From NCBI RefSeq assembly GCF_001039355.2, contig NW_019774247.1:72724-126785 (forward strand): a stretch of 54,062 nt of DNA. The letters run 5' to 3'. The notes under the pieces are model-generated. The model made no database searches, had not been told where the DNA came from, and was given only the letters and a program-made list of their open reading frames with translations. Source of the stretch: Lingula anatina. Its lineage: Eukaryota; Brachiopoda; Lingulata; Lingulida; Lingulidae. Of the stretch, positions 21,625 through 34,100 are shown one piece after another. The position numbers and the translations under genes are program-made. The number at the start of each line of letters is the position of its first letter. Position 1 is the first letter of the stretch.

Positions 21625-22640
21625 GAAAATGTAACATTATTACATAGTTACTTATATAATTGATACGTAGGTAATCTCGGTTTTCGAGTGGTGAATCGAA
21701 AATATTCTCACTTTCGATCCTGGGAAGGCTGTTTACGTTTAGGTTTTAATATTAAAATTATGTTTAATGAGCAAATGGACATATGAATTTTATATGAATA
21801 TATATAACTAACTAGGGTTATTCGTACTGTGGGGGAATTAACAATGTGGAAAAGTGGAGAAAAAAGATATAGCAAAAAGGGCGAATAAAGTAGAGATCTT
21901 CACAATCATGGCACACGATACAACTGAGTATAGCAACAACGTCTGCTACGCTTCGTTCTTACACTGTAGTGTGTCCAACTTTGATCTTTTTTGCTTTAAG
22001 TATGATAATTAAGTAAAATGCTTTCATATAATACCCTTTGACTTATATTTTAAAGGCAACTACATTTTTTTCAATAGATTCCTATATAATAATAATAATA
22101 ATCTTTATTGGAGAATCGCAACCCGAAGGTTGAAGTTATACAATTTGCAGTGATTGGGAAGGTTCAAACCACCCATGGGACAATGGCCCCTCCTGGGTCA
22201 CCCTTAATGGGCCATTTTGCATATCAATTGGCCATTGCTTGACATTTATGGGCCATTTTTAAACATGACAAATATATTTGAAATATCTATATCGATATTT
22301 TGGGGAATAATATGATAAGGTTTTGCAGTTAAACTTTGTTAATATATTTATTTAGTTAAGACTTTTATTTGTCTTTTTCAATAAAACCATTACAATGCCT
22401 TCTTTACTGAACTTATTTGAAGACTAAATGAAAAAACAAAATGATCAGAAAACATGTAATACTCATTAGTAATTGGTTTTTATTTGATGAAACCATCAAC
22501 AAGAGGTAAACAATCTACATCTCTGAAAACCTTGATTACTCAAAACTGAGAAAATGTAAATGAAATTTTCTTCACATACTGTCTAGTACTTATTAATCAG
22601 TCTTACTGAAAAGAGATTTCATTACTTAATGAAGTAATCT
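21625..22640. other. Intergenic; minor low-complexity repeats only
   Basis: Contains an AAT run at 22087-22101 and three loosely spaced copies of TGGGCCATTTT at about 22185-22260. No gene or element ends were recognised. Confidence 0.4.
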
Positions 22641-22669
22641 CTTTTACCTGTGCCACACATTCAGTGCAT

Positions 22670-22960
22670 CCTCATAACTTATCTTACTCCCAAGAATCTT
22701 AACTCTTACACTGTTCGCAGTCGTACTGGAGCCAGGGCCATAATTGAAGCCATCGGGGTTGGAAACCCCGTGCGACCTGAGAGTGAGAGGTGCTAGCACT
22801 AGCAATAACACTACTGTCAGTGTCACTACTACTCGTCGTAGTGCAAGGAGCGCTGCTCTCAGAAGTTGGTACATTTTCTTCCCCCGTCTCCTTTGAGACT
22901 TCTTCCTGAACGTTGGACGGACCCTTAGACGAAGCGGTTGAAGTAAATTAACTTATGTAG
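22670..22960 (-). pseudogene. Possible hAT-type (ZNF862-like) zinc-finger remnant
   Basis: On the minus strand one frame reads a Ser/Thr-rich stretch, then ARGFQPRWLQLWPWLQYDCE and several stops. The pattern G-F-x-x-x-W-L-x-x-x-P-W-L resembles the TTF-type zinc finger leader of hAT-related proteins. Only about 20 residues support this, and the frame breaks right after. An alternative hydrophobic frame (22644-22874) is likely a shadow. Confidence 0.3.
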
Positions 22961-23510
22961 GCTGGTCTGGCGAGATTTTAAAAATCTTTTTCGGCGGTAT
23001 TTTTCTTTTCACTTCACCAAAGTGCTGCTTGAAAAAATCCCATGTGCTTTCAGAACGAAAAGCAAGGTTACTTCTAATTGGATAAACATGACCTATAAAC
23101 TGATTGGCCAATAAGATATCAGCTTTTATTTCATTAGCATATCTATTGGGACGATGTGCTCATTGCTCTCGGCAAACTTCGGCGATTGCGTTCGATAGCT
23201 TCCGAATTCGTTCCTGAGACGTCTTCAGGTATGAGAGGAAAAATACGCTAATCAGTTGACGAATAGTTTATTGACGAGTAGACTCTTTTTAAAAACGCGA
23301 GGTATAACAAAATCACGCGCCCTTATGGCGCACAAACAGGGCTTTTTATGCGCCCAGTTACGATTCTATGCACGTATGGCGCGTTCCTTCCCAATCACTG
23401 GTTACAATTATGTTATACAATTATATATGAATATTCAAGTCAAGGAAGCCTGGTCATTTTTGCACTGGTGCACTCCGTAGACGGTCTCACCTCCTTTTGA
23501 ATTTCAACTA

Positions 23511-23732
23511 GGGGAGACCGGGGCTACAGCCTACAGTAGTTGGACGCCGGGGAAAGTTGGCCCCCCATCAATTTATGAAAAAGAAACTTTGGGGTAAAAG
23601 AATTGATCGCATCATTTTGTAAAGTGACTGTATCCAATAGTGCTAAGAAAGCATCGGCAGTGAGTCCAAATGAAATAATTTAGCATCTTAAAGTAACTGT
23701 ATTAAAAAGATCCAACTAGCCCCGGTCTCCCC
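23511..23732. mobile_element. MITE with GGGGAGACCGGGGCTA ends, flanked by TA
   Basis: The left end GGGGAGACCGGGGCTA and the right end TAGCCCCGGTCTCCCC are perfect inverted repeats of 16 bases, flanked by TA at 23509-23510 and 23733-23734. Length is 222 bases, with no coding. A TA duplication suggests a Tc1/mariner relative. A stray related end (GGGGGAGACCAGGGCACG) is at 7999-8017. Confidence 0.75.
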
Positions 23733-23820
23733 TACTGGTATTAATAATTTGTCAAATGTAGGCTAAATCAAAGTATAGTTATGATGATGATGTGCATAAT
23801 TGAAAGTACATAATTGTTTT

Positions 23821-23880
23821 GGATTTGGAAGTCTGTTAGAAAAAGTGCCTGGATCCGCCCCTGGATGTCCATAACCAACG
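23821..23880. repeat. Short dispersed repeat with CTGGATCCGCCCCTG, copy A
   Basis: About 60 bases including GTCTGTTAGA, GTGCCTGGATCCGCCCCTGG and ATGTCCATAA. It recurs at 25000-25060. The centre equals the right end of the MITE at 10206-10478, and the shared sequence runs past that end into the flank. Confidence 0.65.
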
Positions 23881-24999
23881 TCTCCACTTGTCTCCTAAAA
23901 AACTTGACCTGATTACAAACGCGTCTTACATTTCTGTTTTTTACATTTGTTTTGCCCGTTTAAGGTCTTTGATTGATAATGAAAAGATAAATACCTGTAA
24001 TAAATCAATCGGTTCGTCACCCGAATCTCTGCTCAAGGGCTCCTTCAGTCCAATATGTTTAGGCTAAGAATGGCAGTTAGGAAGTGAGCCACCAAACTTT
24101 GCATATAATATGATTAATCCGCCCAAATAGTCCGACAACAAACTTAGTTCTCCTAAATATGCGTCTTAAGCCTAGATTACTTTGCCAAGGACGCTGTACG
24201 ATGAAAAAGTATATCATTTTCCGAGCCTTTTTTTGACGCCGAACGTGGCTACGGCGTGTACGTTTACATAACGTGCGGGTGCCGTGCCATTGCGCCAACA
24301 TGACTTTGACGTCAAGAAGGAAAATTTCGGTTTGTCGGTTGAAAAGGTGGTCGTACATTGACGTGTCATAGACGTGCGCCCTCTGCACAACATCCTTGAA
24401 GATCAGTAAGGTGTCGGTGCAGATCCCTACGGCTTTTAAAAGCCGAATTAGTCTATATAGACTAGACACTGATCCTGAAAAGAGGCATATAAAGTAACTT
24501 TACAAGCTATGCTTGTTTTGACACTGGGTTATAATAGACAATTGTATGGCGTCCTATAAAACAAATGGGCCGTGATATTGATAGAGGGCGCTCAAGTCAG
24601 CGAAAGGTGCGAAAAATTGGCATTTTAGCCGTATTGTCAATATTTGAAGGGTAATTACGTAAATTCACAGGCGACATCGATCCCCAAAATCTGTAAATCA
24701 ATAAAAAAAATATTGCCTACAGTAAGATAAAGGAACAAGGAACAAACGATCATTTCACTGTCATAATTAAAACAGTCTACTTTTCTTTACTTTCGCGGCA
24801 AATTTACAAGTTGGTGGTCTTCGGGCGATCGCATTTCTCTACACATATTGCACCGAGAGTAAGACAATTCGCCCTGTTTATTGAAAGGTATATTTCTATT
24901 TTTTCATATGAAATCACATTTGTATTAGTCCAATAAATGCCGTAGCGCTGCATTTCAAATATCGCAAATCAATCCACATTTTTTTACACAATTGTGCCG
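23881..24999. other. Intergenic; one unexplained minus-strand open frame
   Basis: A 130 codon open frame at 24077-24469 (minus) shows no family I recognise and an unusual basic stretch (CKRTRRSHVRRQKKARK). Codon phase gives no support, so it is not called a gene. Confidence 0.3.
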
Positions 25000-25060
25000 G
25001 GATTTGAAAATCTGTTAGAGTAAGTGCCTAGATCCACCCCTGGATGTCCATAATCAATGG
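25000..25060. repeat. Short dispersed repeat, copy B
   Basis: Matches 23821-23880 with a few substitutions (GTGCCTAGATCCACCCCTGG, ATGTCCATAA). Confidence 0.6.
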
Positions 25061-25071
25061 AAAATGCAGTG

Positions 25072-25493
25072 TGGCTAAATTGCGCAATACACCGCAATAC
25101 AGAGCAACACAGCCCAATACACTTGAAATAACAAGTCTAGTGCAACTAAACACACGAAAGGGTAATTTGAAACTAAACAGGGTGATATGCAAGTGAATGT
25201 ATTACTTAGTACTTAATATCGTTGATACAACTTAATAAATTTTTCATCGAGTCGGCTGCCATATTGACGAGTGGCTCTTTTTGGCAGGTAATAGGCCTAT
25301 TTCCATGAAGAGCCACTCACCAACATGGCTGCTGACACGACGTCGCTTTGTTAAGTTTTATTAACAATATTATTTACCTAGTAATATAGTTTGCTTTTAT
25401 ATCACTCTACTTTGTTGTAAATTACCGTTCCTTTTGTGTAATTGCAACTGCACTTTTTTCAAGTGTATTGCGGTGTATTGCGCAATTCAGCCA
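25072..25493. mobile_element. Large palindrome (foldback MITE), about 422 bases
   Basis: The left end TGGCTAAATTGCGCAATACA and the right end TGTATTGCGCAATTCAGCCA are inverted, and imperfect inverted similarity continues for about 190 bases per arm to a centre near 25290. There, GACGAGTGGCTCTTTTTGG faces AAGAGCCACTCACC. No coding. No clear target duplication, though GGAAAATG lies on both flanks. Confidence 0.7.
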
Positions 25494-25978
25494 TAACCTG
25501 GAAAATGTACCAATAATATCTGCCGCCCTGGTTGAGGGTACCAGATTACAATGGCCAAACGAACGAATACTTTCTCGCACCAGCGATTGTGACAATTTAC
25601 TCCTGATAATAAGATTTACGTTGAGAACATGTAGCAATATACTAAGCACCCTTGGAAAAGTTTTATGATGCCGTCTTTTACGGATGCTTCATTATTTTCA
25701 ACAATTTTTTGAAACCGTGCCAACGACTGAACCTATTGCTGGACCTACTTAGTCTCCCCCCCCCCCCTCTGTGGTGTTTTAGGGTATAACAATAGATAAA
25801 ACGTTAAATTTGGGTGTCTCCTCGTCATGACCTCATCTTGAGAGGTCAAGAACGCACGGGCTTCACTGAATAACTATCAGACATCCAAGCTGCATGGCGA
25901 GTGCATGTCAACTGCACCGAGTAAAATGAAGTGAAATATGAACTCACAACCATAAACCAAAATACAAATTTGAATTGA
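25494..25978. other. Intergenic, nothing recognised
   Basis: No coding signal; an oligo-C run sits at about 25757-25767. Confidence 0.4.
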
Positions 25979-25984
25979 TTTATT
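25979..25984 (-). promoter_or_regulatory. Possible distal polyadenylation signal of the RhoGAP gene
   Basis: AATAAA on the minus strand, about 1.09 kb after the stop. The stretch between is AT-rich without other gene signals, so it could be a long 3' UTR. Confidence 0.3.
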
Positions 25985-26981
25985 TATAAAAAATGCATTT
26001 CAATACATTTATAAGATTAAGCAAACATGACTTCAACTGCTGAAACAGTTTTATGGTACCGCCTTTGTAAGTTGATGAATAAACAATCTTACTTTCAAAC
26101 GCAAACACTCAGGAACATGACCTCGACATTTATGAAACATTTTGTAGTAAAGGCAGAGTTACTCTTGAGTATATACCGCCCTGTCTTTTACACACAAGTC
26201 CAAAAAACACACAGAACTGAACATGTCCCTCGTCAAGCACAGTCAAATCAATGACGTTTACATACACATGTAATAAGTACATTCTCCAATCAACGATGGT
26301 GAAAATGGCATTATATACAAGGCAGTAGATGAGTATTTACACGTACACACAATTCCAATTGTGATCTGACACAGATTGACTGTTTATATAGAAATAGGTC
26401 AACAGTTTCTTTGTTCAGAATGAAAAACAAACATGATGTACTATCATTATGACATAGTATGATGCACTGCGTCTGATCCTGCTGCTGCAAGTTAACAGGA
26501 TAATAAATGCTTGTAAAAATTGAATAAAATTAAGAAATTGCCTACAAGCCTGTTGTAAAATACTCCTGCAAGATTTATCAATAATACTAGCTTGGTTGCC
26601 ATTCAAAACTGCATAAAAGAGTAAATAAAATATGAAAGTATTTTAATATACAAATACCAATGTCAATGGCTGAAATTCAAGACCACTAAAAGCAAAAATT
26701 CTATGCAAATGCTTGAAGTAAAGACCACTGTAATGTCGAGACTACTTCTTTTAGCCTCTAAAGATACAAAATGCTGATCTTAGCCATAAAAACTGAGGCT
26801 TACTTTTCTCTATTTCAATATACATGAATTTTGAAACTGGTTACCCATTCAATCGTCCTTAAAACAACAGCAGTATGATACCATGAAATTCTGAGTGTAA
26901 ACTGTAGAATTCTACTTAGTCTTAAAAATGAAGATGCAAGCACTAAAATACCAGTAACAGCAAATTCCTTTGCACATTCTT

Positions 26982-26987
26982 TTTATT
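26982..26987 (-). promoter_or_regulatory. Possible proximal polyadenylation signal of the RhoGAP gene
   Basis: AATAAA on the minus strand, about 87 bases past the stop codon at 27074-27076. Confidence 0.4.
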
Positions 26988-27073
26988 TTAAGAAAAAAAA
27001 TGCATCAAATCATGAGTTTGCTAAAGCACATATTTATCAGTATTCCTACAATCTCAGTTGTATCTTGTTAACA

Positions 27074-30000
27074 CTATGATGGTGACATAGGGGAAGAGGA
27101 CTGACTTGTCTGGGAAGGCAGAGAATACTCTGTGTGACCAGCCCCAGTAAATACTGGTGGAGCAGAAAGCTTACGAAGCATGCTGGGACGTACTATTGGC
27201 TCCTCACTGGGCCCGTACCTACGGCCAGAGTAACGACCTTGACCTTGTTCATGTGACAGTCCTCTACGATACAGCTTGCCCAGGCTGTCAGAGTCACCGG
27301 GGGTCATGGTGATCAGACTAGAGTCTGAGGTATTGGTACTGTCCTGTCTTGACAACAACACAGAATGTGGTTTATCTTTCTCTTCAGTCAGCTCTTGCTT
27401 TTGACTTTTCCCTGAATCCACTGCTTCAGAATCAGGACCACTTTTAGTCTCAAACTGTGACATTAGAGCTCTCACACTGCTCTTTCTCTGCACAAGTGCA
27501 GTTCTTTTCGCTCCTGAATCAGAATTGACCTTTTCAGGACCACCAACACTGTCCTCTTTTGCTTTAGACGTGGATGTTGGCTGTTTTTCAATGATTTCCA
27601 CTGGTTTCTCTATATATCTTCTCATGTCATCTTTGCTTTTGTCATCCTTGCTGTCGTGAAGCGGGGGTTTCTTAGCCCGTCCTTGCACCCTGCCCTGTTG
27701 GACCTGGATGGTTTTGGGCGTGGACACAACTTGAGACTCCGAAGGAGGTGCAACACTTTTAAAACTTAGGTGAGAGCCGCTGGAACCACCTGAATGATGT
27801 CTATGTGGAGAGGAAGAAACTGCTGAGTCAATACTTGGTGTCTTCATGCTGTCATCCTGAGCTGTTGGAGTGTACTGGTGTGGTGTTGACAAATCCCTAG
27901 ATGTCTCCACTTGACCCATTCTTTTGGATCGTCTTGGAAAACTTCCAAAACAACTGTCCTCACTGTCTACTGACTCCTCTATGTTAAAATGATCTTTTAC
28001 ATATGAGCTAGTGTCACTGGACACATTAGTTTCTAACCTAGGTTGCCTATGAACATAGGCCCGTACCTCTCCAGCTTGCGTGCCGTCATGTTTGATCACA
28101 TTTTGATTTGTGCTGTCTTGACTTTGACTAAACAACGCCACCTTGTCACCAATACTAGATGGTCTTCCACTCTTTGTAGCGGCATCGCCATCTTTCTTTT
28201 GTGAACTATTTTTCCACCTGTCCTGTCTTCTATCCCTATCAAATTTCTGAATTCCTTTTTTACTCTCAGAACGTCCATAGTCCCAAGCTGGAATATTGTC
28301 TCTTTCTAAGCTACTAGAGTCACTACCACTATCTGTGCTTTTATATGACTTAAAGATACTGTCATCTTCATATTCAAAAGGTCGTATTAGTCTCTTGTGT
28401 TGAGTTGGTTGATCATTGACTATAGGCGGAGAACTTTCCTCAGTTGGACTTGCCAGCACTGAACTCTCCTGTGCTGGATTTGCCTGTACTGGACTTGCCT
28501 GTGCTGGATTTGCCTGTACAAATGTATCACTAATGTCAACTTGAGTCACCATCTGAGATCGTGGAGATGGGAAACTTGGTGCAGTGATCTCTCTGCGCCT
28601 TAGAACCACACTTTCCTCTCGGTGGGGTAGACCTATACCCCTGGGACTATAGAGGGTAGAGTCATCCACTGGGCTGCTCTTGTCTCTAAATGGCAAACCC
28701 GACATATTCTCACCTGACGCCGTGTTCTCATCAGACATTTCTGTGTCTGGTTTTACATCTTGAGCAGGTGCTGGTTTCGTATCTAAGTCAACAGAGTCTG
28801 GTTTAACAACTAATATTTTCCTAGGTTTCACAACAATTACATCTTCCCTGTCTGTCTCAGTCACAACATGACTTGGTGCAGGGACTTTATCTACAAGTTC
28901 ATCTATTTCTTCACTAGCTACAGGAGATAGTACTGTAGGTTCTGTGGGAAGGGTCTTAACTTCAGCACTTAGATTGTTGTCTTGATCTCCTATACTAACA
29001 GACATGACAGTGCTAACAGGTTCCAATTCCTCATTACTAGTTGTCATGCAGGGAGCCTCAGCTCCAATGTTTGACAAAGGTGGCACCTGTTCCTCTATTA
29101 CATCCCCAACTGTACCCTCAGTGGTGTCAGCTATGACAGGTGCTTGTTCTTCACCATCAGCAGTCTCAGTGTTGTCAGGTGCTGGCTCTACTATGGCACT
29201 GGATTCAGCAGGTCCCAACTCCCCCAGACTACCCCCTTCTACAGGCGGAGCATCCTCTGTGTTGGGTAAAGAAGTCTCTGCCACATCAGACAGTGGCAGG
29301 AGCTGACTAAGGAGATCTTCTGAGGCAAGAGAGGAGCTTCCGTCGGGCGTGATCTGGTCCAGCAGTGATCCCAGCGACTCATGTCTGTGGGATATCACGT
29401 TGTCGTAATCTCCACTGTGCAAGGAACCCTGGGAACTGTGTCTACGGTTTAATGCGTTATCATATTCACCACTGTCACCCAGCCCTCCATCTGATGACAG
29501 AGACATGGTGAAGGCTGGCCGCTGTTCTAGCAGTAGGTCAGAGGACTGTGACACAGCAGGGTCGTCAACAGACTCTTGTCTGACAGGTGACACTGCCATG
29601 TCTGGTGACAGGGGACATGGGGACTGAGATGTTACAGATGCCACTGGTGACGGCGCTCCATGGCTGTTACTGCTGTCCAGCAAATCAATGTCTGTCTCCA
29701 AAAACGTGGTGGTGCTGGTGGTGCCCTCTTTGGACCCCTGTGTAGCTGTCAGACTGCTCCCCTCTGAGCTGTCAGCAGTTAAGGTGGTCATCCCTCCTAA
29801 GTGGTCAAAACTGGCACCACTGGTTATCAAATCTAAGGTTTCCTTTGGAATAAGTTCTGAATCTGACAGGAAATCTGTCTGTTCTTGGGGTTCTGCCTGA
29901 TTTCCGTCATGATTACGTGTCAGAGTTCCCTGGTCCCCTACCTCTGAGGAATAGTCTATATGACCCCCAGAATCACTCAGTGTATCAAAGTTACTGTCTC

Positions 30001-31158
30001 TGAGTGTGCCCCAGTCACTGCGTGTTAATGTCCCCTGCTCACTGTCACGAGACAGGGTGGAAAAATACTCATCGCTCGACTGTGACAGCCGTCGATCCTC
30101 ATTATTGGCAAAATTCCAGGAATGACAGCTGAGATTGTCGCAGCTTTCAGCTGTTGAGTCTGCTCCAAGTGTCCGGGACCATTGCTCCATGATTTCAGAG
30201 TTAATGGTGGACGAGCTGTCCAGGGTTATGACATCACTGTCTGGGGTTTTTAAATCACTGTTGGCAGAAAATAAAGAGTCTGATGACGTGAGCATCAAAT
30301 TTGGGAATTTATCACTGTCCGGCGTACCCAAGCGAAGTTCGATCTTTAAACTTTTCCTCTGCTCGGAAGGAGCAGCAGGTGACTGTTCTGAATCTTCCTT
30401 TGTGTTACTGGACACAGAGTCATTTGTATTTGGCACTGACTGGGCACTCGAATCCTTGGAAGCCTTTAACAAATCTGGCTCACTACTACGGGATCCAAGA
30501 ATATCGGGACTGGAATCCTTCTGTCCTCTTTCCTGGATGGCAGACTGCACTTCCTCCACCAAGTTATAGTTTTCTGTGCTCAGGTTCTCTATGGATAAAT
30601 CCAGCGTGCTGCTAGACAAATTACCATCACTCTGACTGGCCTCCAATGTCTGTGACGTGTCTTGACTGACATCTTCCGTGGAGTCAAACTCCGAGAATCT
30701 CCGCACAGATTTTCTCTTAGCACCAGGGCTGTGAGCCAACTCCAGGATCTCCCCTGGCTCCTGGGTCTCATTGGGGACATAGAACACCCCGCTTCCTCCT
30801 CCTCCATTCTTGTTTTGAAATTTTTCGTCCAGAGAAGTGGAATCACTGAATGAAAATGACTTGTGGCATAAAGGCGAGGAGCTCTCTGAGCTTGGAGGTG
30901 TCTGCAATATGGGTGCCGAGACTAAACGTTTGCCGTTACTAGGAGATGGAGTGCTTCTCTTCCGTCGAGCCTTTGGCGAAAGAGCTTTTGCAATTTTCTG
31001 TTTTAATGATGGCGACCTGTGGGACTTCTTGGACTCGAGTTCTATTTCAAACACTTTGAGTTCCTGAGGGGTAGAGGGTTCTGATGCTGTTCGTTGCTTC
31101 TTTTTGCTTGGTTTCTGAGAAACTGTTTGCTCAGACACAATCGAGTCCTCAGTGACAT
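27074..31158 (-). CDS. RhoGAP 3' exon, long disordered tail
   Basis: A single exon encodes about 1361 residues and ends MSPS then TAG. It is rich in Ser, Asp and Glu and low in complexity. There are basic tracts (SLKQKIAKALSPKARRKRS) near its start, repeated GTLTR/GTLRD segments, two YDN motifs in a repeated context (EYDNALNRRHSSQGSL, DYDNVISHRHESLGSL), an NPAQ tandem repeat (VQANPAQASPVQANPAQ), and a conserved end (RKSSVRALMSQFE, MLRKLSAPP). Known: the vertebrate tails also carry YDN sites. Apart from short motifs no domain is visible. Open antisense frames across it are shadows of the Ser-rich composition. Confidence 0.9.
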
Positions 31159-34100
31159 CTGGAAAGATAAAATACATAGGTCAGTCCTTTGCCGTACCAA
31201 ATAAATTCTAGTACAAAACCTACAACAATATGACTTTATTTGCCCCTCACCCTCATTTCTTTCAGCTGTGGAACAATTTCAATGTTTATTTTAATGGTCT
31301 TGTAATATAGCATTTGGATGATAAATAACATTACAAGCAAACTGTACTATTTAACTCACAGACTATCAAGGCTTTCAACTCTGATGCCAAAGTACCATGG
31401 AAAAAAACACAAATATAACTAAAATCTGAAATTCCACTGCTTTTCTTTGAAGAGGCTTCAAACGTTTAACACTCAATGTGTCTTGTGTCTTACCACTTTG
31501 AGCATCAGCGTCTATTGGCATTTCAAAGTAGGACTCCAGGGAGTTAGATCTTGGCATGGGGGCCTCAACCACTGTGGTTCCCGTGGTGATACTACTGTCA
31601 TCTACTGACTTGGGCCGCTCTAACTTGGGACTCTCTTCTGAAATAATATGTATGGCACCCCTTAAAACATATAATAAATATTCTATTCAATGAAATGTAT
31701 GTTTTTACATGTTTTTTGAAGCTTTAAAATCCTAGTCTGAGTCCAAAACAGATTTTATTTGAAATGCTTTGTATTATAAACTTTTGCTCGTAAACAAGAA
31801 AAACATTTGATCATGTTTTTCCTATAAACATTTTAAATTGTGGGAACAAACATCAATTCACCCAAATACTTCTTCACCATTCCAAATTACCAATATTTCT
31901 TTACCATTTGAAAATATCAACAGCACAAAAGTACACGAAAATACAACCTAATCTTGTATACATTCCCAGAAAGTTTCCCAAAGTAGGTGTAATATTTCCC
32001 TGTGTCTTACCTGCATATGGGTTGGCAATAAGATCTACACACAAAGTGTAATATTTCCCTGTGTCTTACCTGCATATGGGTTGGCAATTAGATCTACACA
32101 CAATGTGTTATATTTCCGTGTCTTACCTGCATATGGGTTGGCAATTAGATCTACACACAATGTGTAATATTTCCCTGTGTCTTACCTGCATACGGGTTGG
32201 CAATCAGGGCCCCTGCATGTGGCAGTGCAGACATAGTGGCTAAGGAGTCGGCACTTTTTACCATACGTAGTTTCCTCCTAGTGTCACCTCTGCTTACATC
32301 TGTGTTATGTTGTTTACCGGAAAACTTGGAGGGCACTAGAAAGTTCAAGATGATTTTTTATCATTTAATTTGTTTAATAAGCCAATATATACCTTCATTT
32401 AGACATACAAATGACCTCGTGACTTTCACTTCTTTATCAGCTGATGAGGCAAAAAGGAAAATACACTCAATTGGTTCAATTAACTTACCTGTGTTCAGTT
32501 GTATAAAAGAGATGTAATTTGTAAACCAAAACTTATTCAAATCAAAACTTGTACTAAACCTGTGCTACAAGAACTAACAAAAACACAATATTCAAATTAG
32601 AAAACATCCAGACAATCCAAAATACTTTAAATTAAATTAAAGCACTACTACACAGATGAATACAATGACATAAATACACCAGTTACAGAAATTCCCAGTG
32701 CCATGACACGTATCTTAAGAAAGTGCAGAAAACAAAGACAACAAAAGGTGTGACTCACTTATCTCACCTGGGGTGCTACTCTTTCTGTATTTAGGTTTAG
32801 CAGCACCAGAACTTGTCTTCCCACCACTGCCTTTGAACAGAGCCTTCCAACCTCCTGACTTCCTGCTCCGCTTACGACTGAAAATATCAGAGAAAACATG
32901 TCACTAACTGTCAGCAGCAGTCGTACCATTTTCAAAGTAATTTTTTTACAGACTTATATATTCCCGGTATAAAACTTGCCAATTTTCCTTTGAAGAAAAG
33001 GTCACCTGAAGACAATACACAATATTGCCAACTCTTTCTACAGTAGTACACCTTTTGTACCTCTATATATGTAGTAAGCTGCCTTTGTTCTGTGTGGATT
33101 ACTGATTGTTCTGCAATACCTTTATGTTGCAAGCTTGGTATACCTCAGGTTCCATCTAGGCTCTAATCTTTCTACTAAATTTATTATTACTTAGAACTTA
33201 TATAATATATAACTATAACAAATCAGTACTTACGGATGTTCTAGTATAGTGTGGAATTCAGGCAAGGCAGCAGGACCTCCTCCTACTTCTATGTATTTCT
33301 GTTTTTGCTGGGCCTCCTCCAGTGACAGCAGTTTGGTGGGCGTGGCTACACATAGGGACTTGGGACGTGCTAGCTTCTTGACACCTGAAAGAGGACATAG
33401 GTATCAATTTAGCTGTAACCCTTTCAGAATGATTGTGTAGGGCATAAGGTCTTTCTTAATGGTGTACATCTTGCAAATATGACAGCAGGTAAAAAAATCT
33501 GAAATTTATGTGATCAATTAAGAGAGAAGTTGAAAGTTGATTAGGAGAAAAAGATTGATGATTTGAAAGAAAGACGGTAGAATAGCAAAGCTGTTTAGAT
33601 TGTTGAACATTTTAGGTTTAACCTTACCAACAGAGAAAAGATGAACAAATGGAATATTATAAAAGAATTCTGCATTTGCCATGGTTTTGAATCATAACAG
33701 GCTAATTTTAGTAGTTCGTGCATTAGAAACATGCAACCATCAAAATGTATCAAAAACAGCATTTTAAACCTTGTTTTATCATCTCAGAAATGAAAGCACA
33801 GAGAGAGAAACAACAAAAACAGTAACATAACTAATTTTGCCATATTTATTCCCTATACAAGCTACATGATTATTTGATTGATAAATAAAGATACAGGGAT
33901 TTAAAACACCCTGCCTATCAATTTAAGTTTTGTCTATAATGTAGAACTTCAACCTAATTTTCACTAGAATCATAACCCATAATGAAAATAGGAATTTAGA
34001 GGGGACATAATAAGACTAGGATCAAAAATACTTATTTCAAAATTATTCTTATATTTTTAATAATAAAAAAGTACTGAAATATTTTGACTAGAATTAGATG

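Noticed and set aside
22644-22874. Short membrane protein (hydrophobic minus-strand frame)
   Set aside because: It overlaps a better, if broken, hAT zinc-finger-like reading in another frame.
24077-24469. 130 codon minus-strand frame as a gene
   Set aside because: No recognised family, odd composition, no conserved motif or splice context. Recorded only as an unexplained open frame.
28990-30620. Antisense genes opposite the RhoGAP tail (open plus-strand frames at 29004-29306, 30135-30569 and others)
   Set aside because: Ser-rich codons of the real exon keep the opposite strand open. No family similarity or start context.
31991-32200. CRISPR-like array
   Set aside because: Units are contiguous with no unique spacers, lie on a splice site of an animal gene, and no cas genes exist.
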